Positions 23,441-35,077 of a DNA stretch of 64,000 bases are shown piece by piece. Source of the DNA: Arthrinium phaeospermum (lineage: Eukaryota > Ascomycota > Sordariomycetes > Amphisphaeriales > Apiosporaceae); NCBI GenBank assembly GCA_006503535.1, contig QYRS01000005.1:3534001-3598000 (forward strand), read 5' to 3'. A program made the translations under genes and the position numbers. The notes beneath the pieces are model-generated. The model was not told the DNA's origin. It searched no databases and was given only the letters and a program-made list of their open reading frames with translations. How positions within the stretch are numbered: the first letter of the stretch is position 1; each line of letters begins with the position of its first letter.

Positions 23441-24059
23441 TTCTTTGCGGCTTCCGGCGGCGGGGTGATGGCTGTCATTTGGGGCCGAGCGAGCCGGAAG
23501 CTCTTCTTTCTATATAGGTATCATTCTTTGACCACATTTACCGGCGCGCCTGCTATTCATATCGCTGAGTCTCTGGCCAATCGTCTAAATGACTTGGAGA
23601 AATCTCGCCAACAAATGCCTGTGAATGCTGTCACTGAGTTGATGGCCGAAAACCTTACTGAATACGTACCTTAGACCCATGTGAATGAGTAATTACGCAT
23701 GTCGTGTGACTATAGCTGCTTTCCTACAGGGCAGATGAATCAACTACTCTATCATGCATCCAGGTTCTGAGACCATGGTGATAGGACGACCAATATGACA
23801 AAGGAGTAGCAATGTGTATGATCCAAATGAATCTGAGTGGTGTTCCAATGCAGGGATAATGAGGATAGCCAGTCCCCCACATCTATACTTGGCTAGTTAT
23901 ACTTCTTTTATAATATTTAATTTGCCTACAATTGTCTCCAAAATGGGTAATTTTGCCTAGAACGGCTAGGTTTGGCGCGTACTCAATACGCACGGCATGC
24001 TATTCGCAGCTAAAACAGGGGGACCCGACTGGATTCTTGCCCACGGCTATCTAGAAGGC
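23441..24059. other. Intergenic, no gene seen
   Basis: AT-richer from about 23680 to 23960. No gene, RNA or repeat recognised. Confidence 0.5.
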
Positions 24060-25715
24060 TTAGCTGCCCCAGCCCTCAAACTTCCTGGCGGCCAACCTCA
24101 TTTCAAACATGTGATCAATCTCCATCATGCTGCGCCCCTTCAATTCCGGTACGAAGAACCAAGTCGCAATTAAGGCCAACACGCACAGTCCCGTGTACAC
24201 AAACGCCGTCATGCCCCCCAAGTCACCCGAATCCGGGTTGAAAATATAAGGCAGCACGATGGCCATGACGGCCGACATGACGTGGTTGACGCAACTGCCG
24301 AGCGCCTGGGTGGGGGCCCGGAGCACCAAGGCGCTCGTCTCGCCCACGATGACATAGCTCGCCGGCCAGCAGCCCACCCCGCACACCAAGATAATCGTAA
24401 TCATGAGCGCCCCGGCCAGCCATGCGGCGGTCTCGGACCGCCAGATCCCCGAGATCCCCACCGCGGTCCACAGCGCCGTGGCCCCTCCGAGGGATATCAG
24501 CGTCATCCGCCGCCGGCGGGCGCGCGAGACGACCCAGGTCCCCGCGGCATTGGAGACGATGCCGGCCACGACGCCGCCGATCATCATCAGCAGGGCGGAG
24601 CTCGAGGGGAGGCCGAGGATCTTGAGGAGGTAGCTCGCGTTGGAGAGCAGGTCCAGCCCGAACAGGACGGGCATGACGTACGCCAGCGCGACGATGAGGG
24701 TGCGCCGCAGGTTGGTGCCCTGGAAGCAGGCCCGGTATGACGCCCGGGCCGCCATGGCGCGCTCCTCGTCGATGATGGCGCGTATCCGGTTCAGCGCGCC
24801 GTGGGGGTCGACCTTGGGCGCGTACAGCGCCGTCGCCGACTTGAGGGCTTTGGCGTCGTGACCCTTGCGGAGGAGGTAGGCCGGGCTCTCGGGCATGACG
24901 CAGGCGAGGATGAAGGGGCCGACGGAGAGGATCCACTGGGAGCCGAAGGCGCCGAGGTAGCCCGTCTTGCTCTCGACGCCGTTGATGACGTAGACGACGA
25001 CGGCGCCGATGAGCTGGCCCACCAGTGTGAGGGTCGGGAAGATGGCCATGGCGGGCCCGCGCAGGCAGGTCGGCGCGTTCTCGGATACGTAGGTGACGGC
25101 CGTGGTTTTGATCACACCGACCGCGAGGCCCTGCACGGTCAGGCCCACGGTGAACATGGCGCGGCGGTGGACTTGGTTCGGCGGCAGGTGCGAGAAGAAG
25201 ATGACGGCGACGGCGATGGCGGAGATGAAGCTACCGATCATGAGCGTGACGCGCCGGCCTACGCGGTCTTGCAGCCAACCGCCTAGGGCGGAGCCGGTGA
25301 TGGATCCGACGGGGGGCAGGCCCAACCACAGGGAGAGCCAGGTCGACGGGATAATCAAGCTCCCCTCGTACAGGTCGCCGTAGTCACGCAGAAAGGAGTC
25401 GACCGAGGTGATGGTGCCTACCACGACGAGATCGTAGCCCCAGCCGACGATGGCCACCGACATGGCGAGGCAGTACCCGACCACTTTGGAGAAGCGCCGC
25501 AGGGCGGGGATCAGGGGGAGCTGCTCGTCGATCTCGGCGAGTTCACCATCATGTTTTGACGGGGAGAGAGTCAGCGGCGCCATCGAGCCGTTCTTGCGGG
25601 TGTTGTCCATGTTTGGTGTGGATGTTGATATCTCGCTTTGCTCGGACCCCAGACTGGACGTGCTCTCAGGGGGTGGCTCGTTGTTCCCCAAAGGATAACT
25701 GCGATGCTCTGCCAT
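24060..25715 (-). CDS. MFS sugar porter, intact
   Basis: Single-exon 551-aa membrane carrier. A 70-residue hydrophilic N-terminus leads to about 12 hydrophobic spans. Sugar-porter motifs are all present: GGWLQDRVGRR between helices 2 and 3, PESPAYLLRKG at the end of helix 6, and the PELKGRSMMEIDHMF signature after helix 12. The sequence resembles alpha-glucoside/hexose permeases of fungi, importing sugar with protons across the plasma membrane; the exact sugar cannot be told. The frame is undisturbed over 1.65 kb. Its antisense strand has open frames up to 161 codons caused by GC-rich third positions. Confidence 0.88.
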   Translation of the reverse strand: MAEHRSYPLGNNEPPPESTSSLGSEQSEISTSTPNMDNTRKNGSMAPLTLSPSKHDGELAEIDEQLPLIPALRRFSKVVGYCLAMSVAIVGWGYDLVVVGTITSVDSFLRDYGDLYEGSLIIPSTWLSLWLGLPPVGSITGSALGGWLQDRVGRRVTLMIGSFISAIAVAVIFFSHLPPNQVHRRAMFTVGLTVQGLAVGVIKTTAVTYVSENAPTCLRGPAMAIFPTLTLVGQLIGAVVVYVINGVESKTGYLGAFGSQWILSVGPFILACVMPESPAYLLRKGHDAKALKSATALYAPKVDPHGALNRIRAIIDEERAMAARASYRACFQGTNLRRTLIVALAYVMPVLFGLDLLSNASYLLKILGLPSSSALLMMIGGVVAGIVSNAAGTWVVSRARRRRMTLISLGGATALWTAVGISGIWRSETAAWLAGALMITIILVCGVGCWPASYVIVGETSALVLRAPTQALGSCVNHVMSAVMAIVLPYIFNPDSGDLGGMTAFVYTGLCVLALIATWFFVPELKGRSMMEIDHMFEMRLAARKFEGWGS

Positions 25716-26656
25716 TGCAGTTCTGCGGCTGGTACGATATCGATTGTCGGGGTTGCGGATCTCGGTCGAGTTGAAAGCTTGCGTTATTCAATATGTCGTC
25801 AATCCGAATCTGTTGGCTTGCTGTACTTTCCATCATCATTCCGGGGGTGATTATGTCTGCCTTATAGCCATTTGACGTCTTGCGATCTCCAAGCCACGGA
25901 CATTACCGGCGGTCGTCAAAAGTCCGGCGGGACAGGCGACTTGGCAGTCATCCATCGATGCATAAGCATTACGGCCAAGGCGATGCACGATGTTATCCCG
26001 AACTGATTGGCCCAGCCATGTGCAGGGGGGTTCCGTAAACCGCGTATAAGAGATCCTGGCTTGGCGAAGTACCTGCTGTTTCCCAAGTCGTGCAAGCGGC
26101 CGCGCCCGTGGTGGCAGTGGAGTGCCCATCTTTGCCAGGCACGGATGCCAAGCGCCAATTGCAACATGCCGTCCGGGGAGCCGCGTCAGCATTAAGTGCC
26201 GCGTCAGCGGGGATAAACGCCGGAGTTGAGACATGATGATGCATGTTGAGGTATTGTCAGAGATTAGATAAGGCGCTGGACTGCATTTAACGTATTCATG
26301 GCCGGAGTTTAGCACACGATTAGAGAGTCCGCACGCTGATGATGAGCCACAACCACACATCCAGCTCGTACAGCTTCTACGCGTTCATCTTTTCGAAGGA
26401 TTCGTTTTCACTTGTCACTATGTTAAGGATGGTATGCTTTCTTCTACGAGGCAAAAATGAGGCAAAGCGATGACCATGAGTGGACGTATATTCGTTGTTG
26501 CATGGTGCTGTGCGTGTACTGTCAGAAGGCTACATTCCCGGGACCAACCTCCCCCCATTGCGGCGTATGCTCCCCTATAACCCGAATTTCTCCTCCTCCA
26601 AGCAGGTTCGCGAATTCCCCGAGCGTTGTCCCAAGCCCGCGGTATCGACCCGTCAT
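25716..26656. other. Intergenic, no gene seen
   Basis: Upstream region of the sugar porter and 3' region of the hydrophobin. No supported gene. Confidence 0.5.
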
Positions 26657-27292
26657 CTATGCAGTCACGCCAATAGGGGTGTTGCAAACGAGGGCTTGTC
26701 CGAGCTGACGGCAAGAAAGAAGCGATAAGTCAGTCCGGATCGCATCTTGATGGGTAGCAGATGAGGGAGAAGAAGGGTGCACTACTCACAACGGGGAGGG
26801 TGCAGCACTTGGCCTGCTGGCCAGAGCCGGCGCAGATCTCCTGGAAGTTCTCGGCGCTCTTGGGGAGCTCGGATACTGTGGGGGGGATGCTCATGTTAGT
26901 CAATTGCATCCCGGCTTACTTTCTGTCTTTTTGGCATTAAAGGCTTTTGAGGGGAAAAGAAGAAAGGTGGTGATAAATTGGATAGGACAATTTTGAACAT
27001 CAAAACCCTAATTTCCAAAATAGGAGAGAAGGGGGGCCTAGGGACGACAAGCAAACCTACCGTTGGCACAGTTCAGGTCAGCAACCCCGCCCACGTCAGT
27101 GGCACAGCACTGCGGGACACTGTAGAGAAGGACGTCACGGCAAGCGTCGTAGGCGCCGCCAGGGGGGCCGCCTCCACCGGGGCAGTCGTCGTGGTCTCCA
27201 CCACCTCCGCCGCCGCCGCCGCCGTTGCGTCGGAGAACAGGGTTGGCAAAGGCCGTGGCAGCCAAGGCAAGAATGATGGCGGTGAATTGCAT
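26657..27292 (-). CDS. Class II hydrophobin
   Basis: Three exons, 27292-27061, 26875-26790 and 26704-26657, giving 121 aa; splice phases 1 and 0 agree. Signal peptide MQFTAIILALAATAFA, then a short linker with a run of glycines and an acidic patch, then the eight-Cys pattern: DDCPG, ACRDVL, PQCCATD, DLNCAN, EICAGSG, KCCTLPV, LVCNTPIG. The paired Cys and spacing are those of class II, found in filamentous ascomycetes. Such proteins assemble at air-water interfaces and coat aerial hyphae and spores. The intron positions, one after DLNCAN and one after CCTLPV, are typical. The glycine run before the first Cys may vary between strains. Confidence 0.93.
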
Positions 27293-27437
27293 TTTGGAAG
27301 GGGGAATGGGCTCTGTGGGAGCGAGCAAATAGTGAACGATGCTGAGGAGGTCTTTTGGTCTTTGGTCCAGGGGAGGTGAGGGTGGTGATGGATGGAAAGA
27401 AAGAAGGATATGACCTTTCGGCAAGAGTGTCAAAGTC

Positions 27438-27445
27438 CTTATATA
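27438..27445 (-). promoter_or_regulatory. TATA box of the hydrophobin
   Basis: tatataag on the minus strand, about 146-153 nt before the ATG at 27292. Confidence 0.55.
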
Positions 27446-29753
27446 GTCGTGGAGGGGATGATCACTCACTTGCAAATTTGACTCGTGGCGGTATCTTCAT
27501 GTCTGTGGTCGTAAGGGGGAAGGGGTATGGACCAAACTATCCGAGCTAGCATCCCCCTTCAGGAATCGCCAAACAAGTACGTGATCGACGATCTCGGGTC
27601 TATGCTAGACTATATCAATGGAATTTATACATCTATATTAACCGGCCCCTTTAGATATTCAGCTTGCCCTACGATGCGCAGCACATTCTTCCTCCAGTCA
27701 CGTTGCTCCATCTATTTTTGCTCACCATGGCAGCATAAGGTTCGCCCATGTTAGTTTCACAGCATCCCAAAAAGATGATTGCTGCCATTGTATAGCATCA
27801 ATCTTCGTCAGTTCCGTGAACGCATACCGTCCCTCGGGCCCCAATGTTAATCTGGACATATCACCAGAGTAAATGTCAGGAGATGCAACCATTTTTCATT
27901 ACTATCCACCGTATCTTGCATTCGGCCAGTCATGATTGGCTTTCCACCTGTCTGATCAGGGGTAAGTAATCCGCCAATGTGTTGTAATTTGAGGCTGCCA
28001 TGTTGTGATTCGAGTCTTGACTCTGTACCTACCCGGAAGATAGGTAAGCTCGTGTGCTCACAGCTTGACTTATGCACTTGCCCGGGCCAAGTTCGTATTC
28101 TGTCCCTTCTGGGATCGGCCCCCAAAGCCGAACTGCTGTTGTTTTCCGTTCATGTCAGCCGTTGGACACTTGGTCACACAGCAGCAAGCCGTGCAACATA
28201 GAGTGGCACTAACTTTGATCGGTGCCATTCGTATACATCGTATATCCAGTAGGATGCAGCGGCAGAGCGATATTACCTGTTAGCGAAGGAGGGTGACATT
28301 ATCCGATAGAAAGCAGATGCTGGGTCAGGTACTATTCGGCTAATGGGGATTTGCGCTCTTCATGGACTCCATGAGCCCGTCCCCACCAATCGGTGCTGCA
28401 GCCTACATGTTTCCCCCTCCGCCAGTGCTTGTCCCGCCCGGAACGGCTATTAGCAGAGTATTGATTTTGCTCAGGCACTTGAAACCTTGACACATTGAAA
28501 TCACATCTCACCAATCGATGTTTCTCCCTAATATTACCGGGTTGAACTCCAATACTAATTCCCTGTTTTATAGACAGGGCAATATGCAGGCGATGGCCCA
28601 CTGCATAGCGGTATATCGCCAGTGCTGGAAAGGGAAATGGTTGACAGGGGTACTAATGCTCGGGCCCGCCCATCCGGATAAGACACCCAGCCGTGTGCGG
28701 GGAAGGTGGACAGATACCACGGTAGATCTGTCATGTTCTCGACTCTGACAGCCCAGATTCAACACGGCTCGGTTCGTGTGACCGCCGTCAAGGGTTCCCC
28801 AGAACGCGGAAGGCGGCACAGTCCTCCGCCAAGGAGTTGGGGTCGTAGTCCAGGCTTCAAGGGGGGTTGGCCAAGGCACGGCGCTAAGGTGCCGTTGGAG
28901 ACCACGCTTCTGCTTCTATAGTTCCATTCTTAGCTGGTAGATTTAGCCGACTGTACACAATGCCCAGTCTTGCTTTCCATCGAGTCATGACCCAGGAGTT
29001 ACGGATATTGCATCGTTCGATTCGAGCGAAGAATTACGGTACCGTTGAACAGGCTGTTATTGACCGCAGCAGCCAAGACAGACACCGAGGGTAATTACAA
29101 ACGCCACTTCCATTTGCTTTTGCATGCCAAACCCCTGCCGCTTCATCCACTCTATCAGGTCTGGGCTGCAAGCCACAATGCAAAGACCGTTAGTGTGGCA
29201 GGAACAGCATAGTCTCATTTCTGTGAAGAGATGCGAGCTGCCACGACACTCGATTAATTTAGAAGTAGGCTTTGGCCCCAGGAGTGCTTTACTGGCCACA
29301 AATCATGGACCCGTCACTTCGATGGCACGCACTCGGGTGGCAGAACGAATTGCTCGCTCGGTGCTTCTGGTTGTGGGAGATAAACTGCGAGATAGCCATT
29401 ATTGGAAATCGACGAAAAGGGGGCCACCGTAAGGCTTATTGCGAGGCGGGCCGGCGCCATAACCAAGGCGTTGCGATGCGTAGGGAAAACACCATGACGC
29501 ATACCTACTGCGGCCACGCCGCGGTTGTATAAACATTACGTGAGGTTCTTAACGCTGACGCACACTGACTGGAAAGCGGCTCGTGATGTCGTCTGTTTCT
29601 GATATCTATGTCATTGTTTCACATTCTATTCTTGTCCCCAAACCCGATGATTACGAGATCAGGGAGATCTTTGCCCCGGAGTTTGTGTCTAGACCCCGGG
29701 CCAAATATGCGCGTCCCGCAGCCCGGGTGGGGGCCGGTTCCTATTGCTCTCTA
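27446..29753. other. 2.3-kb stretch without supported genes
   Basis: Several 60-100-codon frames on both strands, none with motifs, introns or conserved-looking composition. No tRNA or repeat recognised. Confidence 0.5.
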
Positions 29754-30608
29754 CTATCGACAAGTCGATACCGCCCACGGGTACGAAGGGAGGTGTTGGG
29801 GCCTCGGCCTTGGGGGGTATCTCCTAGGCGGGGAGCTGCGCTCCGGGAGCGGATTGTAACGGCTGTATTCGAGCCATGTCGGCAACGGGAGCACGTCGAT
29901 GTCGCGACCAAACCCCGTAGCCATCGCCATCAGTTTGGCGTCGGCCGGTACGGCGACGTCTCCCGAAACATGATCCGCCAAAGCAGTCAGGATCAAATCC
30001 CGCAGACCCTGCAGCCACGGGTGGGCGGCCGTGACGTAGTCGCGGATCGTTACGTAGCCTCTACCCTCCTCCACGGTCGAGGAGGCGTGGATAGTCAACG
30101 GGTCGTAGAATCTCCACGGCGGCTTTTCGCCGCAATAGCAGGTAGATGAACTGGACAGAGAGGACTGGTCGTCGTCATCCTCCAGCTGCTCATCGGAGGG
30201 CTCGTCCCACAGCAAGGTGTCACAATCCATGTGCAGTTCATCCCAGCCGCCAGCCCAACTGCGGAGGCAGGACACATCTACCGTCACTGACGACACCTTG
30301 GGCTCATATAGCGACAGCTGGGATACCGCGTGCCACGTCCCGGGGGCTTCGTTGTCGCCGTCGCTGTTGGCTCGGGGGCAGTAAAAGGGTTCCGGTGGTG
30401 GGTCTCCCGGGTCGTAGTAGGCTTGGTGCATAACCGAAACGGCCTCATCTATAGGACCGTCCAGGGACCACCGTAGACGTCGGATATTCCTGGTCATATG
30501 CGGGAGCCAATAGTCAGCTCGGAGATCTTCGTAGGAGGCCAAAGGGGGGATGGTGATCTGGTCCCCCTCAGGCGGGTCGTCAACAACAGGCGTTGCAGGG
30601 GTTGTCAT
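29754..30608 (-). CDS. Hypothetical protein
   Basis: Intronless 284-aa frame from an ATG in good context (accATGaca, MTTPATPVVDDPP); a longer version would start at 30689. No domain recognised. Visible features are an aromatic N-half (DYWLPHMTRNIRRLRWSL, YYDPGDPPPEPFYCP), a middle acidic-serine tract (EQLEDDDDQSSLSSSS), a conserved-looking block VEEGRGYVTIRDYVTAAHPWLQGL, and a proline/arginine-rich end. There are no membrane spans or signal peptide. The length and unbroken frame support a gene; it resembles lineage-specific orphans of fungal accessory regions. Confidence 0.55.
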   Translation of the reverse strand: MTTPATPVVDDPPEGDQITIPPLASYEDLRADYWLPHMTRNIRRLRWSLDGPIDEAVSVMHQAYYDPGDPPPEPFYCPRANSDGDNEAPGTWHAVSQLSLYEPKVSSVTVDVSCLRSWAGGWDELHMDCDTLLWDEPSDEQLEDDDDQSSLSSSSTCYCGEKPPWRFYDPLTIHASSTVEEGRGYVTIRDYVTAAHPWLQGLRDLILTALADHVSGDVAVPADAKLMAMATGFGRDIDVLPLPTWLEYSRYNPLPERSSPPRRYPPRPRPQHLPSYPWAVSTCR

Positions 30609-31116
30609 GGTGAGAATCTGGGCGAATAGGCTAGACGGAGCCGCACTGGGACAGGAAACATGAATGTAAGGAAATGCTGCATGGAACATATTATGCGGTA
30701 GAAGTGCCCTTTATATACTTTTCGGCCATCCTTCAATACATATCAACTCATGTCCAACATCAGGCACCAGCCGTTGTGCCACATTTGAACCCACCCGTCT
30801 AGCCAATTATAGGAGAAATGCCCGAAATCGTACCAGTGAAATCCACCCACTGTGTCCCTCTACATCTGATGCCTGTTACACTTTCGCCAAATGATCTCGA
30901 AGAATGTTCGTCATATGCATACATAATCGGGAGTACGATCGCTAACATTGAGACATAATATGATACATTCGAAATATCTAACTTGGAATACTCCAGGTTC
31001 GCTCGCTGCCCCAAACCACCAAAACAACCTGTCTAGATGTGTACACCACGCTGAATAACATCTCAGTAATGATTACATCCAGTCCCACGCCGTGACATGG
31101 CATGCAGGCGCCACGT
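30609..31116. other. Intergenic, no gene seen
   Basis: Separates two minus-strand genes. No feature recognised. Confidence 0.5.
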
Positions 31117-32471
31117 CTACCTGCCGTAGCCATGATTGCCCAGGTCCGGGCTGTTGTGGCCAGAGTGGTCCTCCCCACCAGCTGGGGCGTAGCCGCCGCG
31201 CCCCGCCGGCATGGCGGTCAGGGGCGCGTTCTCCTCAAAGACGCCCTGGCGGCGGCGGGTGTTGCTCCCCATCTTCAAACCGAACCGGAGCCCCGCGATG
31301 AACTCGGACGGGTTGAAGATGCCGGCCCAGGCCCAGACGCCGAGGGGCCCGCCCTGGTAGCGCGTGCCGACGGGATTGACGCCATGGTCGGCGGCGTAGC
31401 CCGTCTCCATGTCGGCGAGGGGCTTGTGCTGGGAGGCGCGCTCGAGGTAGTAGGGGCTGACGCTGTAGGCGTGGTGGAAGAAGATGGAGAAGGGCACGCA
31501 GAGGAGCGAGAGGATGAGGACGGGGATGCCGATGTACTCGTCGGACCAGGAGAGCGTGGCGGTCGGCTGCAGCGGGCTGTTGTGGACGACGGAGGAGCGC
31601 AGGATCCAGTAGACGATCTGGATGAGGCCCGTCACCGCGACGAGCAGCTTGAAGGCGAGCAGTTTCGCCAGGGGGCGGTGGTGCGCCAGCTCCTTCTTCA
31701 GGGCCGAGTACATGCGCAGCGCGGCCAGGACGGCCATGGTCAGGCTGACGTTGTGCGCAATGTCGAGCCACAGGTGCGCGAAGTGCGGGCTACTGCTCAC
31801 GAGGCAGTAGACGCGCGCACCCTCGGTAATGTCGGTAAAAACGGAGATGCCGAACTGGATGACGGGGTACTGGAAAATGCACCACCAGAGGTTGCGGTAC
31901 CACTCCAAGCCATTCCCCTCCTTTTGCTTACTGTCCTGGCCGCCGCCGCGACGTCTCCCGCCGCAACAGGGTCCCTTGCGGGCGGGCACCTTGAATACGG
32001 AGAAGAAGGCATCGCGCTGCGCGTCCGAGGGCGAAATGTACTGGCACATCAACAAGAAAAAGTTGGCGAGGGCGATAGCCTGGAAGAAGTCGAGCCAGGG
32101 GTCAGGTAGGCGTAGGCATTGGGGAAGGCGGCCTCGAGGAAGAGGCCGATGGCGAAGATGGGCAGGTAGCAGCAGATGCGCAGGATGTTGAGCTGCTCGT
32201 TGGGGCGGCTGAGGTGTGTGGCGTGCCGGGCCATCAGGACGAAGATGCTGACCGTCGTGAAGGCGGCGCACCCGGCCGTCACGTACAGGTTCAGCCAGTA
32301 GAAGGTCTGGCCGCCGGCGAGCGGGGCCGTCGCGGTCTCGAACAGGGGGCGCGGCATGGCGCAGAGTTGGCCGTTGCCGGCCGTGTAGTTGAACGGCTCG
32401 GGCTTGTCATCTTTTCGAGGAAGTAGGTGTACCAGTCGACTGGCGAAGTGGTGTAAGTGAGTCGGGTCCAT
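31117..32471 (-). pseudogene. Organic solute transporter Ost-alpha/TMEM184 family, single frameshift
   Basis: Multi-span membrane protein of the solute-transporter-alpha family. It starts at 32471 (MDPTHLHHFASRL), with a first span TFYWLNLYVTAGCAAFTTVS, then LRICCYLPIFAIGLFLEAAFPNAY. Near 32100 the frame must shift by one base: YLTP is followed in a second frame by WLDFFQAIALANFFLLMCQYISP, which is the family's conserved continuation. The rest is intact: WWCIFQYPVIQFGISVFTDITEG, LAALRMYSALKKEL, and a cytosolic tail. A one-base shortfall in the cccc run at the junction explains it. It may be a real lesion or an assembly error; everything else looks functional. Fungal members are of unclear substrate, some at the vacuole or plasma membrane. 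Confidence 0.78.
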
Positions 32472-34177
32472 TGCGGTGCTTGGATGTATATGTAGTTATG
32501 AGATGTGTCGGTGCTTAGTCACGGTCGTTGTGCTTTGTGAAATCTCGGGCCTGAGTTGTCAGCGCCAAGGAGTGGGAATAACGCCCATTACTTATATGGC
32601 CGGTCCCTTCCTGAGGGCCCGCCATCACTGATGCGTCAGGGTCCTTCTCGTCGCGCTGACATTCTGGCGAAGTGGCCGCGAGTCAAGGTGCAAGCGTAGA
32701 GCGCAGTGGCTTTTTCGGTTCTCGACCACTCAGGTTCCGGCGTGAACTTTAGGAGGGAGGCTTTGGCGATCCAAAGAAAGCTTAGCCATGTAATAAGATC
32801 TTAGCGCCCAGCTTTCAGGTCCCCAAAGGCGAAAGCGAATGACGATCAGTCAGGTAAGCAAAGTTTGTCATTCGCTCTCTTTCCCTCTACCCCTTGGTCG
32901 GTAAGGAAAAAACACCGTTTGAGTTGCTGCATCTGCATAGGAGGAGTCAGCATTGCGCCTCGAATTTGCGGATCTAGGACGGGAACGATAGCGACGAGAC
33001 GCAATTGGGGTAGTGCTTACCATCCTTCCTCGACTCTGGAGCTAACGAACGACGGTCTCTAGCAATGAACGGCGGGGCGGCGGACGTGTAGGGCTGTTAG
33101 AGGCTGACGATGATGCACCAGTCCAATTGGACCGTTCCCAAGCATAGCCACCTCTATTCCGGCCTTTTGGGGAATGCGAGTCGGCAGGTCGGGGGTTCGT
33201 TGGCAGGGGTCGCATCATGACCCCACGGGCGGTGGATGCGCTAAAAAGCTTCTCTCGCGGTCGCTAAACGATAGCGAGATGTGGAAATGTCGTCAGCATG
33301 AAAGAGGCGCCCGACGACAACAAGAAATAGTCAACGAAGAAATCCCTTGCCGTTTGGGCTGTGTATCTGCCCAACATCCTCAAGTAAAGCGCATAATAGT
33401 AAGTCATGGCCCACCAGCTCGCGCCCACCAGCTCGCTATCGTTTATGGCGACCTCAATTGTCAACTACGCCGTTATCGATGCGCGTTGCGCCATCGGGAG
33501 CACTGCAACGTCCTTTTGCAACGACTTAAATCCAAGCTTTTCTTTTGGTAGAAACATATGGGAGGCCTTCCAGCATGTACCAAATGAGAGAACAACGCCG
33601 TGCCTTCACAATATCCACAAGAGACTTTCAATAGGGCATCAGAACGGCGGCGGCTCATCACAACTTGCCGACTCGCATAAGAATCTAGGATGGACTCCAT
33701 TGAACGACGATCTAATCAGCCACGGCTGAAAAGATATCAATTTCGCCTTCACACACTTCTGTGCCAGTGGGGCGATGATGCACGACAGCCGTCTTAAGAC
33801 ATCGGCACGGGTCTTGAATACCTTAGGTAACCAGCATGACAAAACGTGTATGTACGCCTAAGTAGGTAGATACATATATGGAAGCGCTTCACGCTCAAGG
33901 TGTAAGTGACAGGTATAATACCGATATTACTCGATATTAGGGCAAAACGCAATAAGACTCCAAGCACCAAACGACGACCAAGTAACGACAGCAAGACCTT
34001 TAAATTGGACAATTGATAGATGCGTCAATCACAGATGCCAACAAGCGCAAACACTGTGGCGAGGATGGTCATATATACCATTTGGTTCGGCCGATGCAAC
34101 GGTACTGACTGCAAGCACAGGAGATAAAAAATCATCATCACCGCGGAACCGCGAATGTGACTGTTTGCAGTCGTACT
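32472..34177. other. 1.7-kb stretch without supported genes
   Basis: Short open frames only. Upstream region of the transporter occupies 32472 to about 32800. No repeat or RNA gene recognised. Confidence 0.45.
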
Positions 34178-35077
34178 TTACTTCCCGTGGGTGTCTTGAG
34201 GGGCGGGATGGACAGGGATATTCCACCCTTCTCTCTGCCTCAAGAAGCTTTCCACTCGCTCATGCCGGCTCAGACCGAATTGCTCAGTCTTCCGCATTTG
34301 CACGCCCTGGCTGATGGCCTCGTGTTTCTTTTCTTGCATTTCGACAAGACTGATGGTGCTTTTGTTTGCCCTCCTGGCATTGCCCATGCTACCGGCTAGG
34401 ACGAATGCGCATAATACCACGACGAACATCTCGTTGCTCATAAAACGGTCTGCTGCTTGGTCTTCTGACCATCCCGCTCGCCGTACCACCGCTCCCAATC
34501 TTCCCAGGTGGCATTCATGCTTGGGTTTCCCGGCTCATTCCGCCATGATTTCTCGGCGTGGCGGTAAACACTGTTATCCATGGAAAGCTTAGAGCCCCAG
34601 CCGGCGCCGTACAGATCATAGGCCCGCTTCCGGGTCGGATCAGAGAGAATCTGGTTCGCCGCGACGACTAGGCGGTAGCGCTCAAGTCGGACGGCATGCG
34701 ACAGTGAGTCGGCCTTGCCGGTCTGTATATGGCGATCAGGATGATAGATCTTGACGAGAGTATAGAAGCGGGCTTTGCTGTAGGGCGCATCCCGCTTCTG
34801 GTCGAAGATCTGGTACGGGGGGGTGCGGACCCGAGGGCCAATCGTTGTGGTTCACAGACGTCTCGGAGCGTTTGGGGAATTGGTCGGAGACCGTGGCATA
34901 CCGCCGACTGGACGTACGTGAGATTTCGCATTGTTGTCGTCGGGGCGAGGGCGTGTTGGAGCTGGGTTGGGCCGGGCGGAGCGGCCTAGTTGATGACGTC
35001 GTAGAAATGCTGGGCCATATAAATGTCGGCAGGTTGGAGGAGGTGCAGAGGACGACGGGAGACTTCTTCAAGAGCAT
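34178..35077 (-). pseudogene. Mitochondrial J-domain protein with two homopolymer frameshifts
   Basis: Start at 35077 (MLLKKSPVVLCTSSN), an Arg/Ser-rich mitochondrial-type leader ending in RRYATVSDQ. After WPSGPHPP the frame shifts within a run of seven C (34815-34821, g on the plus strand) into the J domain: YQIFDQKRDAPYSKARFYTL, then VKIYHPDRH with the HPD motif, NQILSDPTRKRAYDLYG. Near 34445 a second shift at a TTTT run leads to a predicted span (MFVVVLCAFVLAGSMGNA) and a charged tail ending at 34178. The domain order matches fungal mitochondrial inner-membrane J proteins that stimulate mtHsp70. Both lesions are single-base changes in homopolymers, so sequence error must be excluded before calling it dead. 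Confidence 0.72.

Noticed and set aside
27446..29753. Possible RNA genes or CRISPR-like spacing in the long empty stretches
   Set aside because: No tRNA arms, no regular direct repeats and no rRNA-like sequence found by eye; a covariance-model scan would be needed to be sure.
31102..32109. 335-codon plus-strand frame over the solute-transporter gene
   Set aside because: Mirror of a GC-biased coding strand; the minus strand has clear membrane-protein motifs.
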